Source of the DNA: Hyperoodon ampullatus
Taxonomy: Eukaryota > Chordata > Mammalia > Artiodactyla > Ziphiidae
Direction: 5' to 3'
NCBI GenBank assembly: GCA_949752795.1
Contig: OX457072.1
Coordinates: forward strand, 1,426,001-1,490,000
Length of the DNA stretch: 64,000 nucleotides
Shown: positions 22,576 through 35,145 of the stretch, in pieces
Layout of the letters: the number at the start of each line of letters is the position of its first letter
Position numbering within the stretch: position 1 is the stretch's first letter
Notes under the pieces: model-generated
What the model saw: only the letters and a program-made list of their open reading frames with translations
Told to the model about the DNA's origin: nothing
Databases searched by the model: none
Program-made: the position numbers and the translations under genes

Positions 22576-24634
22576 CTGCATCCTAATATGTTCGCCTCAT
22601 GCCAGTTCATGTGGATTTGGGTAATATTTCCATCAGTGCATTTGCTGTTCCTCCAATTTGTATCAAAGGTAAATATATGTATAAATATATATACATCAGT
22701 CTGACATCAAAGTCTTCCTCTAAGTCAGAGATAAATCGTACGAGGGAGAGTTCTAAAGACACAGACATAGTGACTGGTATTTCTTTAAGTTAATGTCCTC
22801 AGATTAATTTTTATAAAGCTATAGTTATCAAAAAAAGGGTTGTGATACATGATTTTATTTATAGCTACTTTTTCCAGACCAGTATTTTAGTTTTATAAGG
22901 AAATATTATTGTATTTTTAATTTGGTTAATTTTAGTTATAGGCTTACCAGTCTCTATTAATTTTTCTCATTTCCATCCTGCAACCTGATTCTTGGTTATT
23001 TAAGCTCTCTTTCTCTCTCTCTCTCTTTTTTTTTAACCTAAGTTTCTGAAGAAAACAGACACTAAACTTAAGAAAAAATCAGCAGATTTTGTTAGAGATC
23101 GGGCGGAAGACATTGAAGTGACTGCACATTAATTCTAGTTACTTTCTGCGATTATTTATATATTCCAATATTTATTTCCTTCCATTTCTCCTCTTAACAT
23201 ATGGCTGTAATAACGAAAAAAATTATTGGCTTAAATGTATCAACTTTACGAGTGTCCCCTACAATTTTAATATCTCCTTCTGTTCACGTTCCGATGGTGT
23301 GGATGGTGGTTTGCTTCCCTTTGGCCGTCAGACTCCATGAAAAACTTCACTCCTGACTGTCAAGACCTCACTGCTAAGAAAAAGGCAAGGGTGAGACGGT
23401 GGGTGGCGAGGCTAGAATGCAAGTGAGTTTAGGTACAACCCAGGGGACGTGGCGATGAAGACAGTGCTGGTCACGCAGGAGACACCCTGTTATGTCAGCA
23501 GATGACACCCCCAGTCACTGCTCAGCCAACACCCAGTTGGCAAGAGTGTCCTTCTGTAGACTCACTTTGGTTACTCAGTGTTTGTCTCCTGCCTGACCAA
23601 TGGGCTGACCCTGACCCTTAAGCTGCACGGAGCCCTTCACTGTGATGCCTGATGCTCCAGCAGGACCAGAGGACTCTGGGCTCCCTCCTGCATGTCTCAT
23701 TGCTCCTTGTCATTGGCTAAGAATGGCCGCAGGAGTCCCTTGCCTTTATCCAAGTATCCACCTGGATGTGATTTTTGCACCTGATAAATACCTCTTGAAA
23801 TAAGAACTCAGTTTAATTACCAGGCCACACCTTATCTAAAATGGGTATTAGTGCCAGTGAGGCCCTCTCATTGGGGGCCTCCCTGACACCTTCATCCTGA
23901 TCTAATCTGAGTGAGCACGTCACTATTTCTTTAATCTTTCCCTGCATTTCTTTAATTAATTATTTACTTCTTTGTCTTTTGAGAACATTCCTTATTATCC
24001 ATGTTAACTCTTGTTATTGCATTCCCCTGAGTGAATGAATAGATGTGACTGCTGTAGTTTCTGTGCTTTTGTTTTATGGCAAATCATCATATTTGTATTA
24101 TATCTTTTCTGGTATTATGGGTGACATAAATTTAAACCCTAGACCCATAAGTCATGATTCAAAAGACATCAACTTGCTATTTGTTAACTGAAAGGTAAGT
24201 GGTGGGGGTGGAGGTGGCCTCTGCCTTCCGTGGCTTCTTGCAAAGCAAAGCCATCTCTGCGGCCGCGGATAGAGCTAAAGTACACGTGAGGACCAGATGT
24301 CCCTGTGTCCCCAAAGAAGACATCTACGGGGCAGCGCACACTGAGTTTCTGAAATGAGAGCGAAGATGAGTCATTTTGAGTCAAGGACTCATGCAGCCTA
24401 TGAAACAGAAAAGGAAATGCAAGTGAAGAGCAGGAGGTGTGCAGGCAGAGCGTGAACCAGCCCTGGGAGTCTGCCGGTGCTCCTCCTCGGGTGGCTGGCT
24501 GTGGGCACACCTGTCTCAGCCTTACCTGGGACTGAGAGCAAAGGTAGAATAGACTTTTGCACCAAACGTGAAAGCCCACCAAATTTAACTCCACATCTTT
24601 GGTTTTGTTAGAATTACATTTGTCACATGTCATT
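22576..24634. other. Unannotated stretch with a CT run
   Basis: Holds a short (CT)n/poly-T run at about 23005-23034 and a GC-richer part at 23290-23720 that I cannot assign. The 188-codon minus-strand frame at 24184-24750 starts inside the next SINE and runs into unique sequence, so it is not a gene. Confidence 0.4.
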
Positions 24635-24979
24635 AGAAATAAGGGAAGCAAGGGCTTCCCTGGTGGAGCAGTGGTTAAGAATCCGCCTGCCAATGCAGGG
24701 GATGCGGGTTCGAGCCCTGGTCCAGGAAGAGCCCACATGCCGCGGAGCAACTAAGCCTGTGCACCACAACTACTGAGCCTGCGCTCTGGAGCCCGCGAGC
24801 CACAACTACTGAACCCACTCACCGCCAACTACTGAAGCCCACGTTCCTAGAGCCTGTGCACCACAACAAAGAGTAGCCCCCGCTTGCGGCAACTAGAAGA
24901 AAGCCCACGTGCAGCAACAAAGACTCAACACAGCCACAAATTAAAAAAAAAAAAGAAAAGAAAAGAAATAAGGGAAGCA
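24635..24979 (+). mobile_element. Long-form CHR SINE with perfect 16-bp target-site duplication
   Basis: The body (24651-24963) has the 'gggcttccctggtggagcag' head, 'gggttcgagcc' B box, repeated 'cacaactactga' units, the 'caacaaagactcaacacagc' distal part and an A/G-interrupted tail. The duplication 'agaaataagggaagca' is identical at 24635-24650 and 24964-24979, which fixes both ends. Confidence 0.97.
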
Positions 24980-24994
24980 CACATTATTTTTGCT

Positions 24995-25800
24995 ATGAAA
25001 CTTTTAAAAGTTGGAGTATAGTTCATTTACAATGTCGTGTTAGCTTCAGGTGTACAGCACAGTGATTCAGTTATACATACGTATATCTGGTCTTTTTCAG
25101 ATTCTTTTCCCTGGTAGGTTATTACAAAATACTGCGTATAGTTCCCTGTGCTATACAGTAGGTCCTTGTTGTTTATCTATTTTATGTAGAGTAGTGTTTA
25201 TATGTTAATCCCAAACTCCTAATTTATCCCTCCCCCCTTCCCCTTTGGTAATCATAAGTTTTCTACGTCTGTGAGTCTGTTTCTGCTTTATAAATAAGTT
25301 CATTTGTATCTTTTTTTAGATTCCACATATAAGTGATATATGATATTTGTCTTTCTTTGTCTGGCTTACTTCACTTAGTATGATAATCACTAGGTCCATC
25401 CATGTTGCTGGGAATGGCATTATTTCATTCTTTTTTTATGGCTGAATTCTTTTTTTATGGTACATTGTATATATGTACCACGTCTTCTTTATCCATTCAT
25501 CTGTTGATGGACATTTAGGTTGCTTCCAGGTCTTGGTTATTGTAAAGAGAGCTGTAGTGAACTTTGGGGTACCTGTATCTTTTCAAATTATAGTTTTCTC
25601 AGGATATATACCCAGGAGTGGGATTGAAGGATCATATGGTAACTATTTTTAGTTTTTTAAGGAAACTCCATGCTGTACTCCACAGTGGCTGTACCAATTT
25701 ACATTTCCACCAACAGTGTAGGAGGGCTCCCTTTTTCTCCACACCCTCTCCAGCATTTATTGTTTGTAGACTTTTTGATGCTGGCCATCCACTTCAGGCT
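24995..25800 (-). mobile_element. L1 3' end with ORF2 C-terminal remnant (minus strand)
   Basis: Starting with the 3'UTR terminus ('catttacaatgtcgtgttag', 'ctatacagtaggtccttgtt') at low coordinates, the element runs into ORF2 at about 25370-25790. 'ccaccaacagtgtaggaggg' and 'ccacaccctctccagcattt' are the reverse complement of the [12 protein letters not shown] and WRGCG coding region. It is 5'-truncated and carries stops. The 83-codon plus-strand frame at 25618-25869 is antisense to it. Confidence 0.9.
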
Positions 25801-26150
25801 GTGCTACTTATTGTAGCTTTTTTTTCTGTTCTGTTATTGGGCATTCAGTTTCTTATTAAGCATTTATGATTGGCATAGGCTGATTACACTAGAGGTCTTA
25901 ATCTGTTAATGGTCTCTTGGAATTCATTTAACTTATACAGTTTTAAATTTATATAGGAAGAGGGACTTGTGATTAAGCTAATCCAGGGATTAGCAAGTAT
26001 CTCTAAGGAAGCAATCTGGCAAAATCAGATTGTGAAATAGTCTACAGGTCAAGCAATGGCAATTCTTGGACTGATAAATGGCACGGGAGGAAAAGAGGAG
26101 ATGGTTACAGATAAAAGAGATTTAAGGGAAAAAGCAAATAAATCCAAGTG
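25801..26150. other. Unannotated stretch between L1 and SINE
   Basis: Nothing recognised; the first 70 bases may still be decayed L1. Confidence 0.4.
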
Positions 26151-26402
26151 TGGGCCTTGTTTATTTATTTTTTATTTTTATTTATTTATTTATTTTTGCG
26201 GTACACGGGCCTCTCACTGTTGCGGCCTCTCCCGTTGCGGAGCACAGGCTCCGGACACGCAGGCTCAGCGGCCATGGCTCACGGGCCCAGCCGCTCCGCG
26301 GCATGTGGGATCCTCCCGGACCGGGGCACGAACCTGTGTCCCCTGCATCGGCAGGTGGACTCTCAACCACTGCGCCACCAGGGAAGCCCTGGGCCTTGTT
26401 TA
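26151..26402 (-). mobile_element. CHR-2-type SINE (minus strand) with perfect 13-bp target-site duplication
   Basis: On the minus strand the element starts 'gggcttccctggtggcgcag' at 26389, has the short-form core, ends in 'gtaccgcaaa' and continues as a TTTA-rich (plus strand) tail to about 26164. The duplication 'tgggccttgttta' is at 26151-26163 and 26390-26402. The frames of 81-115 codons on both strands are SINE translations. Confidence 0.97.
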
Positions 26403-26639
26403 GATGTTGATTTAAACAAGCAAACAAAAAAAAGATAAAAACACCTATAAGACTTCTAGGGAAAACTTCAAGATGAATTGAGTATTAGCTGGTATTTAGC
26501 AGTTGTTACCAATTTTATTAGGTGTTTTCATGACACTTTTGTTGTTTAAAATTTCCTTTTCTGTTAAGCATGCAGATATTCACAGCTGAAAGAAAGTGGT
26601 ATCAAAGGATTGCTTTGCTTTAAAATTCAGCAAAAAACT
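26403..26639. other. Short unannotated stretch
   Basis: Nothing recognised. Confidence 0.4.
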
Positions 26640-26790
26640 AAAGGGGGTGGCGGCTGACAGGACAGGTGGCCAGTTGTTGACGCTGTTGGAAGTGGATGGT
26701 AGGTGTGGGCGGGGTCGTTACATTATCCTCTCTAATTGTATACGTTTTTGAAAATTTTCATAATAAAAATACAATAAATTAACAAAAAGA
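26640..26790 (+). mobile_element. Possible old L1M 3' end
   Basis: 'ttgttgacgctgttggaagt', 'gttacattatcctctctaat' and 'tgaaaattttcataataaaa' resemble the 3' terminal pattern of old L1M elements ('gttcattatactattctctc ... aaattttccataataaaa'), with an A-rich end. Confidence 0.55.
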
Positions 26791-27585
26791 ATATTGCTAA
26801 AGGATTTAAACATTTTGTATTATAAGATTAATGTTAAGCTGTGACCTTCAAAACTCAAGGTTTCTGGTGAAGGTAAATAAATCAGAAACTTGCTGTGAAG
26901 CTCAGAGACAAGAAGCAGGAAAGAGCCCTGTATTCAGTGTAAAAAATAGACAGCTGGTTGGGTTTAGAGGGACGAGCTCAGGAGAAGCTTTAACGTCAAG
27001 ATGTATTTTTCCCTTTTAAATCATCATCATTGCATTTTAAAACATTAATACTCCTGTTATAATCTATACCTCTTTTATTCTGGCCTCAGGAAACTTAAGG
27101 GACTGTAGAACCATATTTGTGTTCTAATTGAAAAGAAATAGCCCCCCATCTTGATTCTTGCCTGTCTATTATGGAACTCCTTCCTGGATTTAGTATTTGA
27201 TAATCTTTCTTTTCTGAAATATGCAAGCTGATTTTTCCTCCTAATGAGTTTGGCCAAGTACAAAATAAAAATATCAGTTACCATGCTTCTGTGCAGGAGG
27301 GGCTTCTGCTCCTCGAGGGGTGGCTGTCAGCCTCAGAGCTGCACCTGGACCCTGCCTCATCTACTCACACTTCTGAGTATCTCTGCTTTGTTCTGTATTT
27401 TCAATCTTTTCTTGTCTTCTGATTCTGTGTCATCAGCATTTATACATGAGATAATACCTCTGATCTTCGATTTTCTTTGCCTTCAGCATACAACAATTAA
27501 ATATAATTTTTCCACCTACATCTCTGGAATCCATCCCCATCTCTCTGCACCCAGGGGACCCCTCTAGCACCCATCACAAAATGAC
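26791..27585. other. Unannotated stretch
   Basis: No gene or repeat recognised. The 107-codon frame at 27244-27567 has a hydrophobic middle but no family resemblance. Confidence 0.4.
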
Positions 27586-27793
27586 AGGTACTAAACACAC
27601 ACACGTACAGAGAGAGAGCAGCACAAAGACAGAGCGAGAAGGCAGCCACCTGAAGGCCAGAGGGAGGAAACCACCCCTGCTGATGCCTGATCTTGGACTT
27701 CTAGCCTCCAGAACCGTGAGACATAAATGTCCGTTGTTAATGTCACCCAGTCTGTGGTTCTTTGTTATGGCAAAGAACCTGGCACACAATACT
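27586..27793 (+). mobile_element. MaLR-type LTR fragment (MLT1/MST-like)
   Basis: 'ggcagccacctgaaggccag', 'gaggaaaccacccctgctga', 'ggacttctagcctccagaac', 'cgtgagacataaatgtccgt' and 'cacccagtctgtggttcttt' follow the well-known MaLR LTR 3' half, ending near 'tatggcaaagaacctggcac'. A 5'-truncated non-autonomous retroviral LTR with no coding capacity. Confidence 0.85.
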
Positions 27794-27839
27794 TGTGATT
27801 TTCCAAGTTTCGACCAATTACCTTTCCAGCTTCTTCTCT

Positions 27840-28100
27840 TGCTGCTGTGCTATCTACCTACTACGCTCCAGTTCGAATCCTGACAACACCTTCAGGCTGC
27901 CCTGTTCTTAGTCTCTGTGCCTTTGCCCACACCCTTCTAAGTCATTCCCTCCCCACCGTCACATTGTTCATCCTTCAGAGTTTTGTTTAGATCACACTTC
28001 ATCAGGACAGTCGTCCCCATTTCTAGACGAGTTTACGTCCTTCTGGCTTTTATTACTACGGCCTGTTAAATCCCCTCTTTCATCATATCAGTCACACATT
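27840..28100 (+). mobile_element. L2 LINE 3' fragment
   Basis: 'tgtgcctttgcccacaccct', 'catccttcagagttttgttt' and 'agatcacacttcatcaggac' correspond to L2 3'-region phrases ('gcctttgcacatgctgttcc', 'catccttcaagactcagctt', 'aatgtcacctcctcaggga'). Confidence 0.65.
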
Positions 28101-29989
28101 TCATCACATTATATGATGATTTAATTAGTGGAAGCTTTGACTGGGTTAGATTAAAAGCTTAATGTCAGTTCTTAGATATTTTAGGATTTCAGAACTGAGA
28201 TGAGTGTTGGAAGACGATATGGAAACACATTTGTGTTTACCAAAATTACTAGAAGCTATTTGAAGATTTCTTGGAAAAAAATTCCAAAACTTAATAAATG
28301 CTTGAACTAAATAGATGCATTTTATATTTCTTAAAGAAATGAGCAAAAATTCTAGAACTTGATGATAGTTCTTATCTGAAAGAGGCCCTTTGTGGCATCA
28401 GTCCTCAGTTCCTTGTGATAAAATGTAATTTCCCTGTGTGACATTTTATCACTTAGCTGAAGACCCGTGTAATTTCAACTAATAACTGGGTTTTATAGAA
28501 TAAAAGTCACATTAAAGCTTCATTATTTATGGAATTGATAACAATAATTTAAATTCTTAATCATTTTTCTGGGGGTCATGCTTTATATTCTAAAAGAACC
28601 AAGTATGTGAATATAACGGAATTAAGAAATTGGAAAAATGAATTACCTCTGTTATTAGGAATGTGTCCATTTTCATTTCATATCCCAATTACAGCAGTTC
28701 AGGGGTAAACTAAAACAAATGTTTCATAGAAATGAAATTATGATAATTAATATATGCTTACTTTGAGAAAACAGATTATTGGCTTTTTCATTTTCCTTTT
28801 GTTCTTCTCTTCCATTCTATTATTTTCCTCCCTCCTACTCTAAAAGAATGAAGATAGCACAATTTTTTGCACTTTTTCAAATATTAATATGCAAAATAAT
28901 CATTTAGAAAGAGATTATTAAAATCTACATTTTGCATCATCAGCAGATGCTATATTAGCAAGTCTGGAGTGAAGCCAGGAATCTAAATTTTTATAAGCAC
29001 TGAGAATGATCTTGATAGATAGTGTCCACTCACAGAAACTCCAAAGGCTTCTGAAATTATGGCTTATTTAGCAGGAAGTAAAATTAAATTTAAAGCATAA
29101 ATAATATATATGACACACCAACATGGCTAAGATAAAAATTTTAAAAAGAAATAACTGAAAACTATTCCTGATACCTTACTCACATTGATCGTATAAAAGC
29201 AGTCTTAATGATAAAATGACTTGTGCAGGGGATGTCTTTGGACAGAGCTACTGGAGTGAACTGTGAGTCCTTTTGCCCTCAGGCTCGTGCGTGGTCTCAA
29301 TAGAACCACTCCTAAGCTGACCATGTGTCCTGGCAACTAGAGGAACATAGTGGACAAGTGTCTGACTCTTGCCGAGATAAGCTAGAAGATGAGACACTGG
29401 TGGTTCCTCTTTCAACAGTGGAATTAAAGTAGCTTGTGATCAAACTGTACTCCCAGTTTGTCAGGGAGTGCTTCTCATAGGCTGATAAGACTACAACATG
29501 GGCAGACACACACACACAGACACACACCCCAAAACAACAGTGTGGGCTGACAGGGCAAGCGGACATCCTGAGAAAAATGCACCACCCACATCATACTAAG
29601 GCTAGATAGATACTGTCAGTGAGGACCTTTGGAGAACCACCAGAAAATTAATAAGCATTAAACATCTCCAGGTCCAGAGAAAAATAAATCATCTTATGAT
29701 AACACCAGTCACATAAGGACTTCACTATCCTAATATCTGCCTGCATACTGCTACTCCCATATAACACTGAAAAGGATTTAAGAAAATTATAATTTGCAAC
29801 ATAGGGGCAAGTGAAAGAAGAGAAGGATCTTGTCTCTTTCTGTCCCTACAGAGGCCAGCTCATGATTTAAGTCAATTTCATTTAAATCAATTTCATTGCT
29901 TGGGATATAACATGGAGTCAGACTTTTAATCACTAAGTTGAGAATGTGTTATGTGGTTACAAATAAATTTTCCAATTGTTCAATGGATT
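28101..29989. other. AT-rich stretch, mostly unannotated
   Basis: A faint MER5-like passage ('caagtctggagtgaagccag', 'gaatctaaatttttataagc') lies at about 28955-29050, and a short CA run at 29505-29528. The 84-codon minus-strand frame at 29312-29566 has no known relatives. Confidence 0.4.
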
Positions 29990-30065
29990 AAATAAGATGA
30001 TATTTGCAAAGCACTTAGAATAGTGTCTAAAATATAGGAGACACTACATTGATTAATATACACAT
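29990..30065 (+). mobile_element. MIR 3' fragment
   Basis: 'gatgatatttgcaaagcact' then 'tagaatagtgtctaaaatat' matches the MIR 3' motif 'tgtaaagcgcttagaacagtgcctggcaca', strongly diverged. Confidence 0.6.
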
Positions 30066-30404
30066 ATGATAGTTACATGGAAAGACAGACTGTAGGAGCA
30101 AGTTCATGTGTTGTAATGATCAAATTATTTAAGTAACTTACCTCACAAAGTGACTGTCATATAGTAGGATAAATATTGTGTAATTATCAAACTCTAAACG
30201 CCCTGCAGGCACTAAATCCTATGGGTATGTGATTCTATTAGGACAAAAGAGATGAACAGAGGACTGGTGCATGGTAGAAAGAGCCCACAGGCAGTCAGGG
30301 TATTTGGGCTCTGCTTCTAGTTTTGCTAGGAACGATTCTCAGGACCTTGGACAGGTAACCAAAGCTGTCAAAACTTCCTCTTCATGTGAAGAAAAATTCA
30401 GCTG
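30066..30404. other. Unannotated stretch
   Basis: Nothing recognised; a 68-codon frame at 30271-30477 is not supported. Confidence 0.4.
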
Positions 30405-30742
30405 CATCGGGGTTAGCAAACTTGTCTGTGAAGCACCAGAGAGTAAAGAGTTCAGCTTTGAGGGACGGACTGTGTAGGTCAGTTGCAATGACTCATCTCT
30501 GTCCTTTCAGCAAGGAAGCAGGTACTGACAATACACCAACATGTGATCCTGTGCCTGTGATCCAAGAAAACTGTGTTTATATGTTGCAAAATATGAATTT
30601 TATGTAATTTTCACTTTTCATAAAATATTATTAATTTTTAATTAAAAATTTTCAAATATAACAATTATTCTTAGCTCACGGACCATAAAAAAATAGATGG
30701 CAGACTAGATTTGGTGCTGGGGCCAGAGTTTTCTGACCCCAA
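30405..30742 (+). mobile_element. hAT-type DNA transposon relic (non-autonomous, Charlie-like)
   Basis: One end reads 'tcggggttagcaaacttgtc' and 'gagagtaaagagttcagctt'. The other reads 'cagactagatttggtgctgg' and 'ggccagagttttctgacccc'. Both match the inverted termini and inner pattern of a common hAT element ('ggggtcggcaaact ... agtttgccgacccc'). The middle is AT-rich and decayed. No transposase is present. Confidence 0.7.
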
Positions 30743-32814
30743 ATTTAGATTATTTCCAAGAGCCATTATATTCTCAAATTCTTGATTCTGTTAGTGTGAC
30801 TGCTGTTCTCTTTGATCTACTTCCTTGTTCTCTACCCACATCCCCATTTCCTCCTATCTACCTGGTATTCTTTCCGAAAGTTACCTATAGCTGCAGGCTC
30901 ATGAGCCTTGAAGGGCAGTTGCAAACAAAGATCTTACATTCTTTCTCTGATATTTAACTTCTCTTCATTTATCAAATTCTGAAGTTAATTCATCTCACTT
31001 CAATATATTCTTCTGAAATCTATAATCATAGCCAACATAGTTCTAAAGTGAATGTAAATATTACCAAGACTTGGACCAAGAGTAATCATTCATTAAACTG
31101 AATTCAATTACATAAATCAAAAAATAAAACCTTATTCCCACATAGAGGGCAAAGATAAACAATCTCAAGATTTCCTTCATGGTTGTAAATGCTTGTTATT
31201 TAAACAAAATAAATGATAGTTCAAATTTTTCACTATTTCAACTTGTCCCACACACCTAATACTGTTACACTTTATCTTGCTTCTACTTTTACCTAGTGAA
31301 AGTTGCTGCTGCTTCGTTGTCAAATTATTAGCTTATTATAATGACTTTTAGGATTACTCATCCATATTAATTTTGTTCTAGTCAGACTTCACTGTTCCCC
31401 CAAATTTAAAGTGTCATTATATTATGAGGATAAGTGACTTTCTTTGAATGTCCTAAATTCCGGGTTTTTTACTCACATTCTAGTTCTAAAAATGTTAGAT
31501 TTTGCTAGAATATATGATAAAAGGCTAAAAGAGACATAATTTTGAGTTCAGAATAGATCCTAAATATTATCATTTATCTATATGCAGCACCACTTTTTTG
31601 TGGCAAATTGATGGGAGAAATAATTGTTTTAATGTATTACCCATTCATGGGTAAGGACATTACAGATACATTCTTTTACTTATCAGATAGAATAATTTTC
31701 CCAAAACAAACAGCTAAGAATCTTCATGCAAATTTTTAACTTCTCTGAATTTTAGATTATTCTCCTCAAAAGTGACAGGTTAAAATAGATCCAAAAGTAC
31801 TGGGGTTGAGAAAAATTTGAGACCTTGAAGACAATTATACCAAGAGAAAAAAACCCAAAAAGTGAAATCCCAGGATTCAGAGTGAAATAGCTGCAGGTAT
31901 GAAAGAACCCTGACCTCCTGCTCTTTGGTGACTCCTGCTGGCCATGTAGAGAAATGCAGAACAGGAGAAAAATGCACGATCCTTCTGTGCAGCTTTGCCT
32001 GCACCTGCTTTACCTCTAAATATGCTCATTTGCTTTAGTATATTTTGTTTACTTTCTTTTCTCCTTTCCAAATAGTCATTAAATACTTAAAATTTTAAGT
32101 TTATTCTATTTCTTTTTCAGTACTATATTTATCATAAAGTACAAGGGTGTTGACTCCTAATTTTAAAGAAAATGATGAAACAGATTTTTCAGTTAATTAA
32201 TTTGACCTATTTTTGTAGCATTTGACTTATATTCTTCAACTTTAATTAGGTAAATACCAGCAATATAATAAACCTGTTATTTTTGTATGTTTTACCTTAA
32301 TAACTTATTTCTGACTTAAAATTAGTTTAGCATTGTTATAAATGATGACAGTTGCTAACTAGGTTTTGCTTTAACAGCACGGGCTTGCTTCTTGTCATTT
32401 AAGCTTCTTGAAGATAAAAGCACTGTCACATGAATCAGCAGGGCTTCAGTACTTGTTAAGTGAATGAATGCATGAATGTTGCTCCTTAATCTGCATATGT
32501 GTGTGTGTGGTGTGTAGATTTATTTTGTGTTTGTAATGTTTTAAATTTCATCGCCCCCAGCTACTTTCTAACTGGAATTTCCATTATTTATTATGTGCCT
32601 AATTGCCTCTACAAAAAATATAGTTTTATTGAGTGTAAGAACTGTTTTCTGATTTATCTTCTTATCCCCCAAATTTGTCAAAGTCTCAAGAATCCCTAAT
32701 CCTAGTCCTGTTTTTTAAAAAATATAGGAGTTGTAAATTTGGAAGATACACAAAACTATAACTTATTCTCTAGAAGACATTTCAGGGGTGGAAGTATTTT
32801 CCAAAGAGTAATCA
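30743..32814. other. AT-rich stretch, nothing recognised
   Basis: About 2 kb of AT-rich sequence without a repeat I can name. Overlapping minus-strand frames at 31780-32071 (64-74 codons) lack family resemblance. A (TG)n-like run lies at 32498-32512. Confidence 0.45.
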
Positions 32815-33080
32815 ATGTTAAATAAACATTTATTGCATATCTATTTATTTATTCCATTGCGTGTTGCACAATGAACAAAGAGAAAACAAATCTCTGTTCT
32901 CAAGGAATTTACAGTTTAGAGGGAGAAGATAACCCACACAGAAACATATGTAACACAAAATGATTCAGTGTCTGCAAAAGAAGTATTTATGTAACACAGT
33001 GGGACACAGAAGATGGAGTGATCATTTTTACCTGTGGATTTCGGGGAAGTTTTCTCAGAGATGTTACACAGTTCCTTAGA
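32815..33080 (+). mobile_element. L2-like ancient interspersed repeat
   Basis: 'aataaacatttattgcatat' followed by 'ctctgttctcaaggaattta' and 'cagtttagagggagaagata' is the old pattern 'aacaaatatttattgagc ... ccctcatggagcttacagtctagtggggga'. Decayed, no coding frame. Confidence 0.6.
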
Positions 33081-33119
33081 CTGGTAATTTTTGCACCTGT
33101 TTAATCTGTACAAGTAGTT

Positions 33120-33362
33120 AAATACGTAGTTATATGAGAGAGAAAATATATATGTATATCTATAAATAAAATATATAAATATATATATAGATTATATATG
33201 TGATTAATGGAAATATAAATATATACAATAATATATGATTTATATCCTATTAAATATTAAATAATGAAGTATAGTATAAATATATTAGACTCTTTATCAA
33301 TTATAATTATAATATGAATATATATAAAATATAGAATCTATACATAAATCGAATATAATGAG
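33120..33362. repeat. AT-rich low-complexity region
   Basis: About 240 bp almost entirely A and T, with repeated 'atatataaatat'-like motifs that can fold on themselves. Probably a degraded (TA)n/AT-rich satellite-like tract. Confidence 0.8.
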
Positions 33363-33379
33363 CAAGTTCTGTGCCCTTG

Positions 33380-34045
33380 ACTTTTAAGGAGATCCTGTGT
33401 CTCTCCAGTTCTCTCCTTACCTACTACTACCACCTTCTCATTTCTAAATCAGTGAACCAACTCAGAAGCTGTTTCCCACTTTGTTCCCATAGAACCGTTT
33501 TCCATGCTGTTGCCAGAAGGTCCATTCTCATCAGAGCCTTGCTCAGTTTTCTGTTTCTCAGGGAGTGTCCAAGCTTCTCAGCACGTTTCTGGAATAAGCT
33601 GCCCCCTGCCCGCCTTCCCAGCCTCAGTTCTTTTGCCTCTTCTCAGCTCCCTGTGCCTGAACCACCGTTAGGGTAAGATCTCTCTTAAATTCTTCAGATG
33701 GGCTGCGGTCCTCCAGTCGCTCCAAACGCACCTGTGATTCAGCCTCTGTCTCTTTCCCACCTTCACATCAGCTGCCTCCATGGCCCCGACAGGCTAATAT
33801 CGACTGAATGGTCAGGAAGTGACAGAGCTGCTGCTGCTTCTTGGAGTCTTTCCCTGACCTCCCTCACCCTGGTGCCAGGTCCCTGCTAAAAATCCCCATT
33901 CATACTTTATTTGAGTTATGCATTCCATCTTCCCCATCCTGTGTACAGTGTTATATCTGGAGAGTGGGAATCACTCCTGTTTCACGACAGCTTGCTTTGA
34001 AAAAGTCTCACGCTCAGTAGATCTTTTTGAGTGAATAAATGGAAT
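33380..34045 (+). mobile_element. L2 LINE 3' region (long copy)
   Basis: The order of motifs is that of the L2 3' end: 'ctgccccctgcccgccttcc', 'tcttttgcctcttctcagct', 'gagtctttccctgacctccc', 'gtgttatatctggagagtgg' and terminal 'gcttgctttgaaaaagtctc ... cagtagatctttttgagtga'. The end 'gtgaataaatggaatg' is the usual L2 terminus. Open frames at 33371-33889 lie inside it and are not genes. Confidence 0.7.
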
Positions 34046-34154
34046 GCCGTCTGAAAGATAACCTCCCAGGCTTTCAGTAAACGTCGGAAAACTTGTCAGT
34101 GCGCCTGTTTCTCCGTCCATCCCCGTTGTGCAGTGTAGAGCCCGTGTCCGGCGG

Positions 34155-34290
34155 CTCTGTCACGCCGGGCAGCATGGGGCCGGGGAGAGTACAGCCCTAC
34201 TTTCCTGTGTGCGTGAACTCGGTAACACCTCTGAACCCGACGTTCCTCGTCTGTAACAGGCACGATCACACCTCAGAGGACGGAGGAGGA
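34155..34290 (+). mobile_element. MIR SINE
   Basis: 'gtgtgcgtgaactcggtaac' followed by 'acctctgaacccgacgttcc' and 'tcgtctgtaacaggcacgat' follows the MIR core motif 'caagtcacttaacctctctgagcctcagtttcctcatctgtaaaa'. CpG-rich for a MIR. Confidence 0.6.
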
Positions 34291-35145
34291 AAGGAAGTGT
34301 GTGCCTGTCTCGTGCCGATTCAGAAGCAGTTCCTCCCTGTCCCATCTTTGCTCAGAATCCCTCTCTCCTCCCCAGTGAGTCTCGAGAAAGGACACCTCTG
34401 AGGTGCGGCATAAGGCATAACCCGTCCTTTTTTCTCCCACATGAGAAAATTTGCGCTATTTCTAAACAAGAGTTAGAGGGATAAGCACATCGATGCATTT
34501 TGTAACGTTTTAAGAATTATTTTTTAAAACTATTTGACTGTCCCCGTTTTCCTTAGAAAATATATTTTACCATCTTTTTATTGAAAACAATGGGTAATGT
34601 CAGGCAATTCTATTTGGCCCCATTTTTCTATCCTTTCTGTTCTCAAGGGCTCTGGAAGCAGTTCAAAAGGGAGTGGTAAATGAATCATCGCCTTCTTGTA
34701 AATGCAGTTTGGGTTGTCAAATAGCCTTTGAAAATAGCCTTATATTGTTTCACTTCACAGTGGATAAAGCCTGGATTTCTATCAGCCTCATGACCTTTTT
34801 GGTTCCTCAGGTACTCCTACTTTAATCTAAATATTCTCTGTCCTTAAGGGCCTTGTTAGAGCAAGTTAGTGAAAGACCATGTATCCTACTATGCTCTGTA
34901 CGTAAGAAATTGAGCTCAACAGTGAAGGACAAAGCTGAGATCTTAGACCTAGGACTAGCTTTAGGTGCTTTTGTCTGAAAGAGAAGAGCCAGCCCTTTAG
35001 TTGAGGCTACATCCACTTCGTCCTCCTATCGCTATGGAAACTTGACTCTCATTTTTTTTTTTTTTCAAACGTTCAGGCCACTCATGATGCAGCAGAAAAG
35101 CTGTGGAGAATAGTTAAGTCAGGAGGTGGGCACCGTCTTTTAAAA
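34291..35145. other. Unannotated stretch
   Basis: No gene or repeat recognised; the 102-codon frame 34093-34401 overlaps the MIR. A 15-bp poly-T run at about 35051-35065 could be the relic of a retroposon tail, but no body is attached. Confidence 0.4.

Noticed and set aside
24651..24720. tRNA gene-like A and B boxes at the head of a CHR SINE
   Set aside because: They are the tRNA-Glu-derived promoter of the SINE, not a functional tRNA; there is no complete cloverleaf or normal tRNA 3' end. The same holds for the other CHR copies.
24184..24750. 188-codon minus-strand open frame
   Set aside because: Starts inside a CHR SINE and runs into non-conserved sequence; no domain recognised.
33120..33362. 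AT-rich region as a possible replication origin or matrix-attachment site
   Set aside because: AT-richness alone is not evidence; no defined motif was found, so it is reported only as low-complexity DNA.
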